NCBI RefSeq assembly: GCF_000422765.1
Contig: NZ_AUGR01000021.1
Location: 19,033-83,032 of the forward strand
Origin: Neptunomonas japonica DSM 18939
GTDB lineage: Bacteria; Pseudomonadota; Gammaproteobacteria; Pseudomonadales; Balneatricaceae
Direction: 5' to 3'
Length of the DNA stretch: 64,000 nt
Part shown: positions 25,272 through 35,040 of the stretch, in pieces
Position numbering within the stretch: the stretch's first letter is position 1
Layout: the number at the start of each line of letters is the position of its first letter
The notes under the pieces: generated by a model
Told to the model about the DNA's origin: nothing
The model's database searches: none
The model's input: only the letters and a program-made list of their open reading frames with translations
Made by a program: the position numbers and the translations under genes

Positions 25272-28200
25272 CTATTCTCCTGCGCCTTCTGTGGCTTGTT
25301 GGTACTGTGCCATCAATGTATTTAACTGTTTTTCAGCTTTTTCAGCTGCTGTTTCTCGAACCGGGCCGTAACCGCGAACCTCTTTTGGAAGGTTGGCAAG
25401 TCGTAGTGCGATATCGTAATTATGCAGTGTAGTTCCGCTTTGTAGCGTTGCTATCACTTGTTTGTAGCTGGCTAACAGCTGCCTGTCCAGCTTTCGGTCA
25501 GCAGAAAAGCGAAACGGATCGAGTATCGAGTGGCGTATGCCGCGCATTTTGGCGAGCATTCGTAAGGATTTCAACACCCAAGGGCCAAATTTTCGTTTAA
25601 CAGGTCGTCCATTGAGAACTTTGCCACCTAAAATGGGCGGAGCGAAGTTGAAATTGATTTTATAGTCGCCTTCAAAAGTATCAGCTACTTCTTTAAGGAA
25701 GTCGGTATCGGTATATAAACGAGCCACTTCGTATTCGTCTTTGGTTGCCATTAAGCGGTATAGCTGTGTGGCGACAATATTAGTAAGCTGCTCTTTGTTG
25801 GTGTCTTGTTGGTCGCAAAGTTGGTTGTCGAGTGTACGAATACTGTTTACGTATTGTAAGTACTCATCCGCAAGCGCTTTGTTTTGGTAGCCTATCAGTG
25901 TGTTTTTTAAACGTTCGATTTTCTGATCAAGCGTTTCATCTGCTAGGTTGGGTTTCGGGTTTGCTGCTTGAGTTACATAGTCAGGCATTGTGGCAGCTAA
26001 ACGTCCCCAGTTGAAGGCGGTTTTGTTCTTCTCAACAGCCACGGCGTTGAGCTCAATTGCACGAATGAGTGCTGTTTGAGAGATAGGAATAAGGCCTTTT
26101 TGCCATGCGTAACCAAGCATCATTACATTTGAAAAAACCGTATCGCCTAATAAATGCAGTGCTAAGTTATTGGCATCTAATGTGGAGAACTGAGCGTCAC
26201 CTACGGCATCAGCGAGTAAATTTACACGTTTACTACTTTCAATATCGGCATCGCGATAAAGTACGTGATCAGCCGTAGCCATTTCTGCAAGGTTAACAAC
26301 CGCTTTGGTATGGCTGTGACGTAATACGTCCAGTGCTTTGGCTGAAGACGCTACCACCATGTCGCAGGCGATAAGCGCATCAGCACGGCCGTGATCGGTT
26401 CGCACTTGATGAATATTCTCAGGTGAAGGCGCTAGGCGTACATAACTGAGTACGGCCCCTCCTTTTTGAGCGAAACCCATAAAGTCGAGTACGCTTGAGC
26501 CTTTGCCTTCAAGGTGCGCTGCCATAGTGATTAGCGCACCTACCGTCACAACACCTGTACCACCTACGCCACTGACGAGTAAGTCATAGGTTCCACTCAG
26601 CGGTGGAATGAGTGGCGCGGATATTTTGCTGAGCTGCTCGGTGACAGCATCAACACTGAGGCCTGTGGGTTTACGCAGCAGGCCGCCTTCAATAGTAACA
26701 AAGCTTGGACAGAAGCCATTAACGCAGCTGAAATCTTTATTACATGAAGACTGGTCTATCTGGCGTTTAATCCCCATCTTGGTGCTACGGGGAACGATGG
26801 ATAAGCAATTTGATTGCACAGAGCAGTCGCCACAGCTTTCACAGACATGGTGATTAATCATGATGCGTTTAGCGGGGTCAGGGAACTGGCCACGCTTACG
26901 ACGACGTCGCTTTTCGGCCGCACAGGTTTGGTCATAAATAAGAACAGTCACGCCTTTTATTTCGCGCAACTCACGCTGGACGGTATCCAGCTCATCGCGG
27001 TGAAAAAAGCGGGTCGATTTTGGAAACTCACCTTCATGGCCGTTATATTTCTCGGGTTCATCGCTGAGTACTACAACACGTTTAGCGCCTTCTGAATGAA
27101 CTTGTTGTGCAATGGCTGGAACGGTGATTTGTCCATCGACCGGCTGTCCGCCCGTCATGGCAACAGCATCATTGAATAGAATTTTGTAAGTGATATTGGA
27201 GCCGGCAGCAATTGACTGGCGAATAGCCATAGAGCCTGAGTGAAAGTAAGTACCCTCACCTAGGTTCTGAAAAATATGGCCATTACCGGTAAAGCGAGAT
27301 TTGCTTGCCCAGTTAACACCTTCACCACCCATTTGGATGAGGGACTCTGTATCGCGGCCCATCCACGAAGCCATAAAATGACAACCAATACCGGCGAGTG
27401 CTTTGCTCCCTTCAGGTACTTTTGTTGAACGGTTGTGTGGGCATCCAGAGCAGAAGTAGGGCATACGCCGTACACCACCGGGGTCTTTTACGGTGACGCC
27501 TGATTCTTTAATCTGCTCAAGTTCATCGGCAAAGGTAAATCCAAATAAACGTTGTAAACGTGCTGCCAGAAAAGAGGCAAGCATAGAGGGACTAAGTTCA
27601 CCAACGTAAGGAATCAATGGCTGGCCGTTTTCATCTTGTTTGCCGGTAACTAATACTTCCCCAGGGTGGTCAGGTTCAGACATTGCTTCTTTGATTTGGC
27701 TTTCAATAATGCCACGTTTTTCTTCGATAACAAGGATCTCTTGCTTGCCATGAACAAAGTTCAACATGCCATTTTTTTCGAGTGGCCATACTAGCCCGAC
27801 TTTAAAAATTTCAATGCCCACATCAGACAATGCTTGTTCAGATAGGCTTAGTAACTCAAGCGCTTCCATTAAATCTAGATGTGCTTTGCCGGTACTAACA
27901 ATGCCAAATTTAGGGTTGGCAGAGGTAATGATTTTTTTATCAATGGGGTTGGCTCTAGCAAATGCTTGAACGGCTGCAAGCTTGTGTTCAATGCGTGTTT
28001 CTAGCTGTGGGCCAGGAAGGTCAGGCCAGCGATAATGTAAGCCTTGAGTGGGTGGCGTGAAATCGTCTGGGATTTTAAATGTAGGGAGGGCTTTTAACTC
28101 AACACTACAAGCGCTTTCTACGGTTTCTGAGATAGCTTTAAAGCCCACCCACATGCCTGAAAAGCGCGATAGTGCGTATCCCCATAAACCAAACTCTTCA

Positions 28201-28817
28201 TATTCGGCAATGCTAGCAGGGTTAATAGTTGGCATAAACCACGCCATAAAAGCAACGTCGGACTGGTGTGGCATAGAAGATGAGACACAACCGTGATCAT
28301 CACCAGCAATGACTAAAACACCACCATGAGGGGAGCTTCCATAAGTATTACCGTGTTTTAGCGCATCGCCAGCTCTATCAACACCGGGACCTTTTCCGTA
28401 CCAAATGGAAAATACACCATCGACATTTTTGTCTGGGTCTGTTTCAACTTGTTGGGTGCCTAGAACAAGCGTCGCGGCTAGATCCTCATTGATAGCAGGA
28501 ATGAACTCAACCTTGTGTTGTTTCAATAATGGCTTAGCAGCCCATAGCGCCTGATCGTAACCACCTAAAGGTGAGCCTCTATAGCCACTGATAAAGCCAC
28601 CGGTATTTAAACCATTTTTTTTATCCAACTGAGCTTGTACTAATGGAATGCGAACGAGTGCTTGAGTGCCGGTTAGAAACACTCGCCCCTGAGTACGTGT
28701 ATAGCGGTCATTAAGAGCGTAGTTATCTAGCTGATCAGGTATTGCTGTAGCTGTGCTGGAATCTGTACTTGATGCTATAGATACAGGTGCGACAGATGTG
28801 GGTGTTGGACTTGTCAT
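25272..28817 (-). CDS. Indolepyruvate ferredoxin oxidoreductase, IorA-IorB fusion
   Basis: Thiamine-pyrophosphate and iron-sulfur enzyme that oxidatively decarboxylates aryl-pyruvates to aryl-acetyl-CoA with ferredoxin as acceptor. 1181 residues, the normal length for the proteobacterial fusion. The N-terminal two thirds is the IorA part with the TPP region (NLGEGTYFHSG; a cysteine-rich CSGCPHN and IGCHFMASWMG), then a ferredoxin-like cysteine cluster (CESCGDCSVQSNC and CNKDFSCVNGFCP), then the gamma/IorB domain (LLVSGVGGTGVVTVG). The ATG at 28817 faces the Lrp-type gene. It catalyses the step after the aminotransferase encoded two bases downstream. Confidence 0.92.
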   Translation of the reverse strand: MTSPTPTSVAPVSIASSTDSSTATAIPDQLDNYALNDRYTRTQGRVFLTGTQALVRIPLVQAQLDKKNGLNTGGFISGYRGSPLGGYDQALWAAKPLLKQHKVEFIPAINEDLAATLVLGTQQVETDPDKNVDGVFSIWYGKGPGVDRAGDALKHGNTYGSSPHGGVLVIAGDDHGCVSSSMPHQSDVAFMAWFMPTINPASIAEYEEFGLWGYALSRFSGMWVGFKAISETVESACSVELKALPTFKIPDDFTPPTQGLHYRWPDLPGPQLETRIEHKLAAVQAFARANPIDKKIITSANPKFGIVSTGKAHLDLMEALELLSLSEQALSDVGIEIFKVGLVWPLEKNGMLNFVHGKQEILVIEEKRGIIESQIKEAMSEPDHPGEVLVTGKQDENGQPLIPYVGELSPSMLASFLAARLQRLFGFTFADELEQIKESGVTVKDPGGVRRMPYFCSGCPHNRSTKVPEGSKALAGIGCHFMASWMGRDTESLIQMGGEGVNWASKSRFTGNGHIFQNLGEGTYFHSGSMAIRQSIAAGSNITYKILFNDAVAMTGGQPVDGQITVPAIAQQVHSEGAKRVVVLSDEPEKYNGHEGEFPKSTRFFHRDELDTVQRELREIKGVTVLIYDQTCAAEKRRRRKRGQFPDPAKRIMINHHVCESCGDCSVQSNCLSIVPRSTKMGIKRQIDQSSCNKDFSCVNGFCPSFVTIEGGLLRKPTGLSVDAVTEQLSKISAPLIPPLSGTYDLLVSGVGGTGVVTVGALITMAAHLEGKGSSVLDFMGFAQKGGAVLSYVRLAPSPENIHQVRTDHGRADALIACDMVVASSAKALDVLRHSHTKAVVNLAEMATADHVLYRDADIESSKRVNLLADAVGDAQFSTLDANNLALHLLGDTVFSNVMMLGYAWQKGLIPISQTALIRAIELNAVAVEKNKTAFNWGRLAATMPDYVTQAANPKPNLADETLDQKIERLKNTLIGYQNKALADEYLQYVNSIRTLDNQLCDQQDTNKEQLTNIVATQLYRLMATKDEYEVARLYTDTDFLKEVADTFEGDYKINFNFAPPILGGKVLNGRPVKRKFGPWVLKSLRMLAKMRGIRHSILDPFRFSADRKLDRQLLASYKQVIATLQSGTTLHNYDIALRLANLPKEVRGYGPVRETAAEKAEKQLNTLMAQYQQATEGAGE

Positions 28818-28976
28818 AGTAATGGCTGCTTTTATTGTTGATTATTTAACCAGTTTAGGTGGTTTTTTTAGAAAGGTGCTTTCTTATTAATCTGTAAAAT
28901 TGCAATAATATGAAATATTCTTTCTATTTTATTGTTAAAGTAGATTGATTATTTCTTATTTTGTGAGTTTTATTAT

Positions 28977-29429
28977 ATGGATTCTTTTGATAGGCATATT
29001 TTGAGGGTTCTTCAGCAGGACGGACGAATCAGTAATCAGCATCTAGCAGGCGAGGTCGGTTTGTCTGCTGCTGCCTGTTGGCGCCGGGTCAAGGCATTAG
29101 AAGAATCAAAAGCTATTCGTAAGTATGCGGCGCTGGTAGATGCTGACATAGTGCAACAAGGGTTATGTGTGTTGGTGATGGTGTCACTGTTACGCCACTC
29201 AGTTATTCATACAAAAGCGTTTGAAGAGGCGATGACGGTTTGTGAAGAAGTACTGCAGTGCTATGCGGTTGCTGGCAATGCGGATTTTGTATTGCGTGTT
29301 ATGGTTTCGGATATCAAAGCATACGATCAATTTTTAAACGATAAAGTATTCCCATTAGAAGGCATATCGCAAGTGAATTCAAACTTTGCATTGCGTGAAA
29401 TCAAGTGTGAAACTGCGCTAAAGGTGTGA
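28977..29429 (+). CDS. Lrp/AsnC family transcription regulator
   Basis: 150-residue regulator: N-terminal HTH (GRISNQHLAGEVGLSAAACWRRVKALE, split by its turn), then a RAM ligand-binding domain (VLVMVSLLRH..., AVAGNADFVLRVMVSDI). It is divergent from the IOR-aminotransferase operon over a 159-base AT-rich region, so it probably senses an aromatic amino acid and controls that operon. The related BkdR and PhhR-like settings support this, but the ligand is inferred. Ribosome site is weak. Confidence 0.9.
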   Translation: MDSFDRHILRVLQQDGRISNQHLAGEVGLSAAACWRRVKALEESKAIRKYAALVDADIVQQGLCVLVMVSLLRHSVIHTKAFEEAMTVCEEVLQCYAVAGNADFVLRVMVSDIKAYDQFLNDKVFPLEGISQVNSNFALREIKCETALKV

Positions 29430-29550
29430 GCTAGGGGTATTAGTGATTGATATGACTTTTCTATTGTTGTTAGGTCGCTGAATCAATTATTTGTGACTAT
29501 ATTTAATCTAGATAGTTTTTTAGCGATCGGTATATTTCAGGGATCATTGA

Positions 29551-30285
29551 TTGAATAAGCAGATGACTAGCGCAGTGTTAATGACATGCTTAATGCTTCC
29601 CGTTCATGCAGTGGCGGTGGAGGGCATTCGTAAAATTGTGCGTGCTGATGGTGTTATTGAATATACTAATATCTCTAGCGGGCAGTCGAGAAGTACGGGG
29701 AGCATAAGTAAAAGTCGCTCTCGTAAAAAGAATACTTATGAATCTATATACAAGTACCGTGAGTCGAACGGAGTTCTGACATTTTCGGATAAAAAGCCTA
29801 AAAAGGGAACGCAGTTTGCGACGCTCAAGTTTGCATGCTTTGCCTGTAATCCAAGTTCTAGTGTTAATTGGCACAACACGCCATTGAACCTTACTTCGTA
29901 TACTGTTGATGTTAGTCAAAGTGCAAAAAAATATGCGGTTGATCCTGCACTAGTACGTGCGGTTATGCATGCAGAGTCCTTTTTTAATTCTCTGGCGGTC
30001 TCAAGCCAGGGAGCGCAGGGGCTAATGCAATTGATGCCTGCTACCGCTAAGGAATTAGGTGTAAGTAACGCTTTGGATGCAGCGCAGAATATCCAAGGAG
30101 GAGTTAAGTACTTAGGGGTATTGCTTGCTATGTACCAAGGAGATGTTTCTCGTGCTACGGCAGCTTACAATGCAGGACCTGGAGCGGTTAGAAAATACAG
30201 TGGCATTCCACCTTACGCCGAAACACAAGCGTATGTTAAGCGCGTCGGTATTTTGCATAAGCGTTACCAGCGCGCCATTCCGTGA
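29551..30285 (+). CDS. Lytic murein transglycosylase (SLT domain), secreted
   Basis: Periplasmic enzyme that cleaves peptidoglycan between MurNAc and GlcNAc. Residues 1-22 look like a signal peptide; the next part (about 25-90) contains two short repeats of the DUF4124-like kind (IRKIVRADGVIEYTN and IYKYRESNGVLTFSD). The SLT domain (about 125-240) has the catalytic Glu in HAESFFNSLAVSSQGAQGLMQLMP and a typical AYNAGPGAVRKY. TTG at 29551 is chosen because AGGGA lies seven bases upstream; ATG 29563 is the alternative. It is similar to the E. coli Slt/MltC-like small secreted enzymes. Confidence 0.9.
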   Translation: MNKQMTSAVLMTCLMLPVHAVAVEGIRKIVRADGVIEYTNISSGQSRSTGSISKSRSRKKNTYESIYKYRESNGVLTFSDKKPKKGTQFATLKFACFACNPSSSVNWHNTPLNLTSYTVDVSQSAKKYAVDPALVRAVMHAESFFNSLAVSSQGAQGLMQLMPATAKELGVSNALDAAQNIQGGVKYLGVLLAMYQGDVSRATAAYNAGPGAVRKYSGIPPYAETQAYVKRVGILHKRYQRAIP

Positions 30286-30325
30286 GTTATTAATACCTGA
30301 GATGAGCAAACAGTAGAGTTGGTAG

Positions 30326-32548
30326 CTATTTGTTCATCAAAACCAGCAGTTCTTTAAATTCAGTTTTTGATACAGGTTTTGAGTATAAATACCCTTGGGC
30401 TTCGCAGCAGCCAAGTTTTATCAGCTCTTCTTGCTGCTCGTAGGTTTCAACACCTTCTGCAATAACTTTAAGATTAAGCAACTCTCCGATACTAATCATG
30501 AGTGCAGTTATGGCACTATCTTGGCTACTTTGAGTTATTTTACTAATAAATGATTGATCAATTTTAAGGCGATCGATTGGTAGCTGTTGAAGGTAACTAA
30601 GAGATGAATAGCCAGTACCGAAATCGTCTAATGCTACTTGAATACCACGCTTTCTGATGTCGTTAAGCACAGCGTGTAATGCGTTGCTATCTTCCATCAT
30701 CATCGATTCGGTAATTTCGAGTTCTAATGAGTTTGGATTGATACCAGTCTTTGCTAAAATTTGATCAGTACGGTTTAAGAATTGCGGGTCTTTTAGCTGC
30801 CTTATAGAAACATTCACGGCAATAGCACTTTCATAGTTTAATTCTGTTTTCCACTGTACTTGTTGTCGGCAGGCTTCTTCAAGAATCCAGTAGCCCATCT
30901 TTACGATATAACCTGAAGACTCTGCTGTTGAAATAAAGTCATTAGGAGGAATGGTAATTCCTTGGTGCGTCCAGCGAACGAGCGCTTCTGCACCAAGTAT
31001 TTTCTTTGTTTTAAGGCAAATTTGTGCCTGATACATTAGATGCAGTTCATTACGTTCTACGCAATGTCTAAGTTCGGCAGCCATATGTAAGCGTTGTTGG
31101 AGCTCCTGTTCAAATTCATGCCCAAACTCTGAGTATCCCGCACGGTGTTTCTTTTTAGCATATTTAAGTGCAATACTGGCATTTTGTAATAGAGTGGCTG
31201 CATTTTTTCCATGTTGTGGGAAGGTTGCTATGCCAATGGTAAGACTTAAAGGGATTTCGTAACCTTGGATAGAGAAGCTATGCTCAAGAGAGGCTTCTAA
31301 CTCTTCTAGTTTCTCAGCTATGAGTTTTTTATCAGTGGAGGGTATATCTATACAAAAGGTATCAGCTGATATTCTACCTAATAAACACGTCGGCCCAAAT
31401 AACGTTTTTAAGTGTTGAGCCATTGCAGTGAGTGTTAGGTCGCCAATTTGGTAACCTAATCCATCGTTGACAGTCTGAAACGTATCTATATCAGCGAGCA
31501 GCAAAGTGAAACTAGACTGCGTCTGAATCTGTTTTTCTAGCTGGAAAATTAGACCCGTCCTGTTAGGTAATTTTGTTAGTGTGTCTATATAAGCTAACTC
31601 TTCCATTTTTTCAAAAAGACGGGCGTTATCAAAGCCAACGGAAATACTCACAGAAAATAATTCGAGTAGATGTAAGTCTATTTCAGTCAGTAAGCGTGTG
31701 GTTTCAACACGTACTATGAGTGTATCTGAGTGGGGAGACTGCATATACAGCATGACATGATGGTCACTAAACAGGTGTTGTTTAGTGTTGAGTACATGCA
31801 TTATTTCTTTATTTAATTCAGTATGCTCATATGCATTGATCGTTTCCCCGTGTAATAACGAGTAGCTCCCGAAAGCAGCAAGGACTTTAATGGTGTGCGT
31901 GTCGGTATCTTCATGACAACATAAAAAGCCATTGTTTTCTATCTGCAATAAACTGCACAGCTGTAGCAATACTCCTTTTGCAAATGAACCAACAGCTCTT
32001 TCACGAAAAAGGTTAGGTGCTCCATCAATGATCATTGCAAGACCTGTTTTATTGGCTTTAATGGTCTTTATTTGTTGAAAGGAGCGAATAGAGGAGGTAA
32101 GCGCTGTAATTAGGTGATTGCGGGTTAATTCATCTTTAGATTTGTAATCATTAATGTCATATTTTTCAATAACGGCAATTTCAGGTGCGTAACCTGGTTG
32201 CCCAGTTCTAAGAATAATACGTGTTGTATCTTCTTTAAGAGTATTTCGAATAAACCCGACCAGTAGTAGCCCTGCATCTGGGGTTTCCATGACAACATCG
32301 AGCAAAATACAGGCGAATTTCTCGTTCTGTTCTAAGCATGCTCTAGCTTCTTCAGCTGTATATGCGCTGGTGATATCAAGCGGTTTGCCTAGAATTAGTA
32401 GATCTTTCAGCGCAAAGCGCGTTGCGTCATGAACTTCGGGTTCGTCATCCACAATGAGAATACGCCAATGATCGTGTCTTGAAGTAGAATCAGCTGAAAC
32501 TGCTTCATTAGCAAATGCTATCAGATCGTTATTTTCCGGAGTCCGCAT
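30326..32548 (-). CDS. Response regulator: REC - DUF3369 - degenerate GGDEF - EAL
   Basis: Cyclic di-GMP output protein of 740 residues. Receiver at about 25-150 with acidic pair in VDDEPE and phospho-acceptor in LLDVVM; DUF3369 sensor domain at about 160-310; GGDEF-like domain at about 320-480 whose signature is RISADTF, so no cyclase activity is expected; EAL domain at about 490-735 with intact EALVRW, ELEITES, DDFGTGYSS, LKIDQ and AEGVET, so phosphodiesterase activity is likely. The histidine kinase gene ends two bases upstream, so this is its partner. The GGDEF part may bind GTP as an activator, as in other hybrid EAL proteins. Confidence 0.92.
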   Translation of the reverse strand: MRTPENNDLIAFANEAVSADSTSRHDHWRILIVDDEPEVHDATRFALKDLLILGKPLDITSAYTAEEARACLEQNEKFACILLDVVMETPDAGLLLVGFIRNTLKEDTTRIILRTGQPGYAPEIAVIEKYDINDYKSKDELTRNHLITALTSSIRSFQQIKTIKANKTGLAMIIDGAPNLFRERAVGSFAKGVLLQLCSLLQIENNGFLCCHEDTDTHTIKVLAAFGSYSLLHGETINAYEHTELNKEIMHVLNTKQHLFSDHHVMLYMQSPHSDTLIVRVETTRLLTEIDLHLLELFSVSISVGFDNARLFEKMEELAYIDTLTKLPNRTGLIFQLEKQIQTQSSFTLLLADIDTFQTVNDGLGYQIGDLTLTAMAQHLKTLFGPTCLLGRISADTFCIDIPSTDKKLIAEKLEELEASLEHSFSIQGYEIPLSLTIGIATFPQHGKNAATLLQNASIALKYAKKKHRAGYSEFGHEFEQELQQRLHMAAELRHCVERNELHLMYQAQICLKTKKILGAEALVRWTHQGITIPPNDFISTAESSGYIVKMGYWILEEACRQQVQWKTELNYESAIAVNVSIRQLKDPQFLNRTDQILAKTGINPNSLELEITESMMMEDSNALHAVLNDIRKRGIQVALDDFGTGYSSLSYLQQLPIDRLKIDQSFISKITQSSQDSAITALMISIGELLNLKVIAEGVETYEQQEELIKLGCCEAQGYLYSKPVSKTEFKELLVLMNK

Positions 32549-32550
32549 AC

Positions 32551-34074
32551 CTATACATAGCCTTGAGTTCTGTGTGCACCAGGTGCGCTAATGGGAAGCT
32601 TGAAATTCAGTGTTACACCCATATTTATTTTACTATTAATATCAACAGTTCCACCGAGAATGGTTGTTGTTAAATTATAGACTAGATTTAGCCCTAAGCC
32701 GGAACCTCCATATCCTAACTTCGTTGTAAAAAACGGGTCGAAGGCTTTCTCGCACTCTGCTGGAGACATTCCATTGCCATTATCGGAAATGATAAGTGAT
32801 AAGTACTTCTCATTAATAAGGTTTGCTTCTATACGGATTAAGCCGCTACTTTTTCCTTCGAAGCCATGCAATAACGTATTGTTAAAACAGTTGGTAATGA
32901 TCTGCCCTAGTGGTCCTGGGTAGCTATCTAGACTGATATCAGGTGGTACAGATACTTCTATGTCAAAGGGAGTGTGCTTAATTAGAGGGTTTAGTGTGTA
33001 GATTATCTCGTCGATGACCTGCTTCAGATCAAATTTACGACGTTTTTCGCTAGTCTGATCAACCGCCACGTTTTTAAAGTTTCGTATTTGTTTGGCCGCT
33101 GTTTCTAAGTTTCGTTCCAAGATGGTGGATGCTTCAGTAATGGACTCGATAAAGCTATCCAGTGCGCTCTTTGTTAGGGCGCCTGATTCAATATCTTTGC
33201 TGATGTTACGAGTGATGTCTGAAACAGTGGTGGCTACTGTGAGGCTATTGCCTAGTGGGGTATTAATTTCATGCGCTATACCAGCGACTAAGCTACCAAG
33301 CGAAGCCATTTTTTCAGAATGAATCAGGTTGGTTTGTGCCTCCTTAAGGCTGGATAAAGCATTTTCTGTTTTCAAATGTGCTTCTTTTAAATCGGCTTCT
33401 ATCTCGGTTTGCCTGGCTAAGTTACGGTTATAATTACTAATTAACTGACCAAGTTCGTCGGTCGAGTCCCAGTTAACTGGGACTCGTTGACCTGTTTGTC
33501 GATAATACTTCAACGATTTAGAAACACGTGATAAAGGAGTAATGATTGTGCTGCGAAAGGCAACAGAGGTAATAATGATTAGTGTGATGAAGAGTGTTAG
33601 GGATAGCGCTGTTAATGTTATTAGCTGTTTGGTTATGCTGCTCCATTGCGTAGCATTTTTTGTATAAAGATACACTATCCCTAGACTTCTACTCGTATTA
33701 CGCAAATCAAGATAAATAATGGGGCTGTTAAATTCTAATACTTCTTCTGAAGATAGGTCGTTGCATTCTCCTTCCATAATTAATGGTGTTATATCTGAGT
33801 CTTGCTCAAGTTTGATACAAATAATATCAGAAGCATCTAATGTCGTTTTTAGAATATTTACAGATAATTTAGTGGAAAGTTGCCATACGGGCTCAGTTAG
33901 TAATCGAGCTAGGTTATCAGTTTTTTCTTGGACTAGCTGATTGTGGGATTTTTTTGCATTGTTGAGTTCAAAATAAGACAGTGTAACCAAAAAAAATAAT
34001 GATACTAAAAAGAAAGCAGGTAGTATTTTTAATAAAAATCGAGAGTTTACCGTGTCATTTGGCTTTAATCTCAT
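32551..34074 (-). CDS. Sensor histidine kinase
   Basis: Inner-membrane kinase of 507 residues. TM1 lies at about 13-33, a periplasmic domain at about 34-140, TM2 at about 145-170, HAMP at about 170-225, a coiled coil, then HisKA with the H-box [11 protein letters not shown] (about 268-278) and a HATPase domain with the N-box ([13 protein letters not shown]), G1 (DNGNGMSP) and G2 (GYGGSGLGL). It has no receiver domain. It lies between a periplasmic binding protein gene (21 bases upstream) and the response regulator gene (2 bases downstream), suggesting a three-protein signal chain. Confidence 0.93.
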   Translation of the reverse strand: MRLKPNDTVNSRFLLKILPAFFLVSLFFLVTLSYFELNNAKKSHNQLVQEKTDNLARLLTEPVWQLSTKLSVNILKTTLDASDIICIKLEQDSDITPLIMEGECNDLSSEEVLEFNSPIIYLDLRNTSRSLGIVYLYTKNATQWSSITKQLITLTALSLTLFITLIIITSVAFRSTIITPLSRVSKSLKYYRQTGQRVPVNWDSTDELGQLISNYNRNLARQTEIEADLKEAHLKTENALSSLKEAQTNLIHSEKMASLGSLVAGIAHEINTPLGNSLTVATTVSDITRNISKDIESGALTKSALDSFIESITEASTILERNLETAAKQIRNFKNVAVDQTSEKRRKFDLKQVIDEIIYTLNPLIKHTPFDIEVSVPPDISLDSYPGPLGQIITNCFNNTLLHGFEGKSSGLIRIEANLINEKYLSLIISDNGNGMSPAECEKAFDPFFTTKLGYGGSGLGLNLVYNLTTTILGGTVDINSKINMGVTLNFKLPISAPGAHRTQGYV

Positions 34075-34095
34075 ACATATTCCAATAAGTGGGAA

Positions 34096-34923
34096 TTATG
34101 GCGTTTGTTGCTTATTGGCCCAGAGTGCATGAGCACGCTTTAATAAAACCTCAGCTCTATTTTCTTGTATAAATTTATTTAAAGTCTTTGATATTTTAGC
34201 TCTCAGGCTAGGTGAGTTGCATGGAGATTTTTTGGACATTGTTAGATAAAGCTTTTGGCGGGTGATCTCTATGGGCATGGTTTGTAGGTTGTTAACACTC
34301 AGTTTCTGTGCGTAAGCTTTTCCTGGGTTTTCTTCATAAATAAGGTAATCGACTCGGTTGGCACTAAGCATACGAAGTCCTTGGTCAAGGCTTGCTACTT
34401 CTTCAATATTGAGCTGTTGCTTAGCGTATTCATCAAATTCTTGACCAAAACTGTTATTGATAACAGTGACCCCATGGTAGCTTTTTAGATCTTTCCATTG
34501 TGTGTATGGGAATGGGTTTTTGGTGTTCATCCAGACAGCAGTTTTAGTGAGCATCATATCTGGGTAGATGTAATCCATGTAATGGGTTCGCGGCAGTGTA
34601 AAAAAAGCTCCAGCTATCATATCAATTCGACCTGCTGCAACATCTTCTTGTACGCGTCCCCAAGGGCCGCTGTAAACTAGTTCAATCTCTGTATTTATCT
34701 CTTGTGATAACTCTTTCAAAAGCATAGCAATAGCGCCATGTAAATAAACTGACTTATCCGAGTGCCATAGGTAAGGTGGGTATTCAGCATTACCACTGGC
34801 TCGGATTAGCTTACAAGAGGCAGTTTCATTAGAAGAAGTGTTTAAAACGGAATCGGCTTCGCTAGCAAACGCCGATAGTGTTAAAACACTAGAAAGCATT
34901 ATGATTAGTGGAAGTAGTTTCAA
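34096..34923 (-). CDS. Periplasmic solute-binding protein, family 3 type
   Basis: 275-residue secreted protein with a signal peptide (about 1-20, cleaved near AFA-SEA) and the type II periplasmic binding fold of amino-acid-binding proteins (PYLWHSDKSVYLHGAIAMLL; GRVQEDVAAGRIDMIAG). There is no transporter gene beside it. It is the first gene of the kinase / regulator set, so it probably presents a ligand to the kinase's periplasmic domain. Ligand unknown. Confidence 0.85.
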   Translation of the reverse strand: MKLLPLIIMLSSVLTLSAFASEADSVLNTSSNETASCKLIRASGNAEYPPYLWHSDKSVYLHGAIAMLLKELSQEINTEIELVYSGPWGRVQEDVAAGRIDMIAGAFFTLPRTHYMDYIYPDMMLTKTAVWMNTKNPFPYTQWKDLKSYHGVTVINNSFGQEFDEYAKQQLNIEEVASLDQGLRMLSANRVDYLIYEENPGKAYAQKLSVNNLQTMPIEITRQKLYLTMSKKSPCNSPSLRAKISKTLNKFIQENRAEVLLKRAHALWANKQQTP

Positions 34924-35040
34924 AATAATTGTCCCCGTGCCTAATCCAAACCTATTGATTTAAGTCTAGTTTAAATGTGCAAAGGAGCAAGTTTAAGCTT
35001 CACGAGTTATTTTGTATCAGTCTGTCAAAGACTTTAGATC

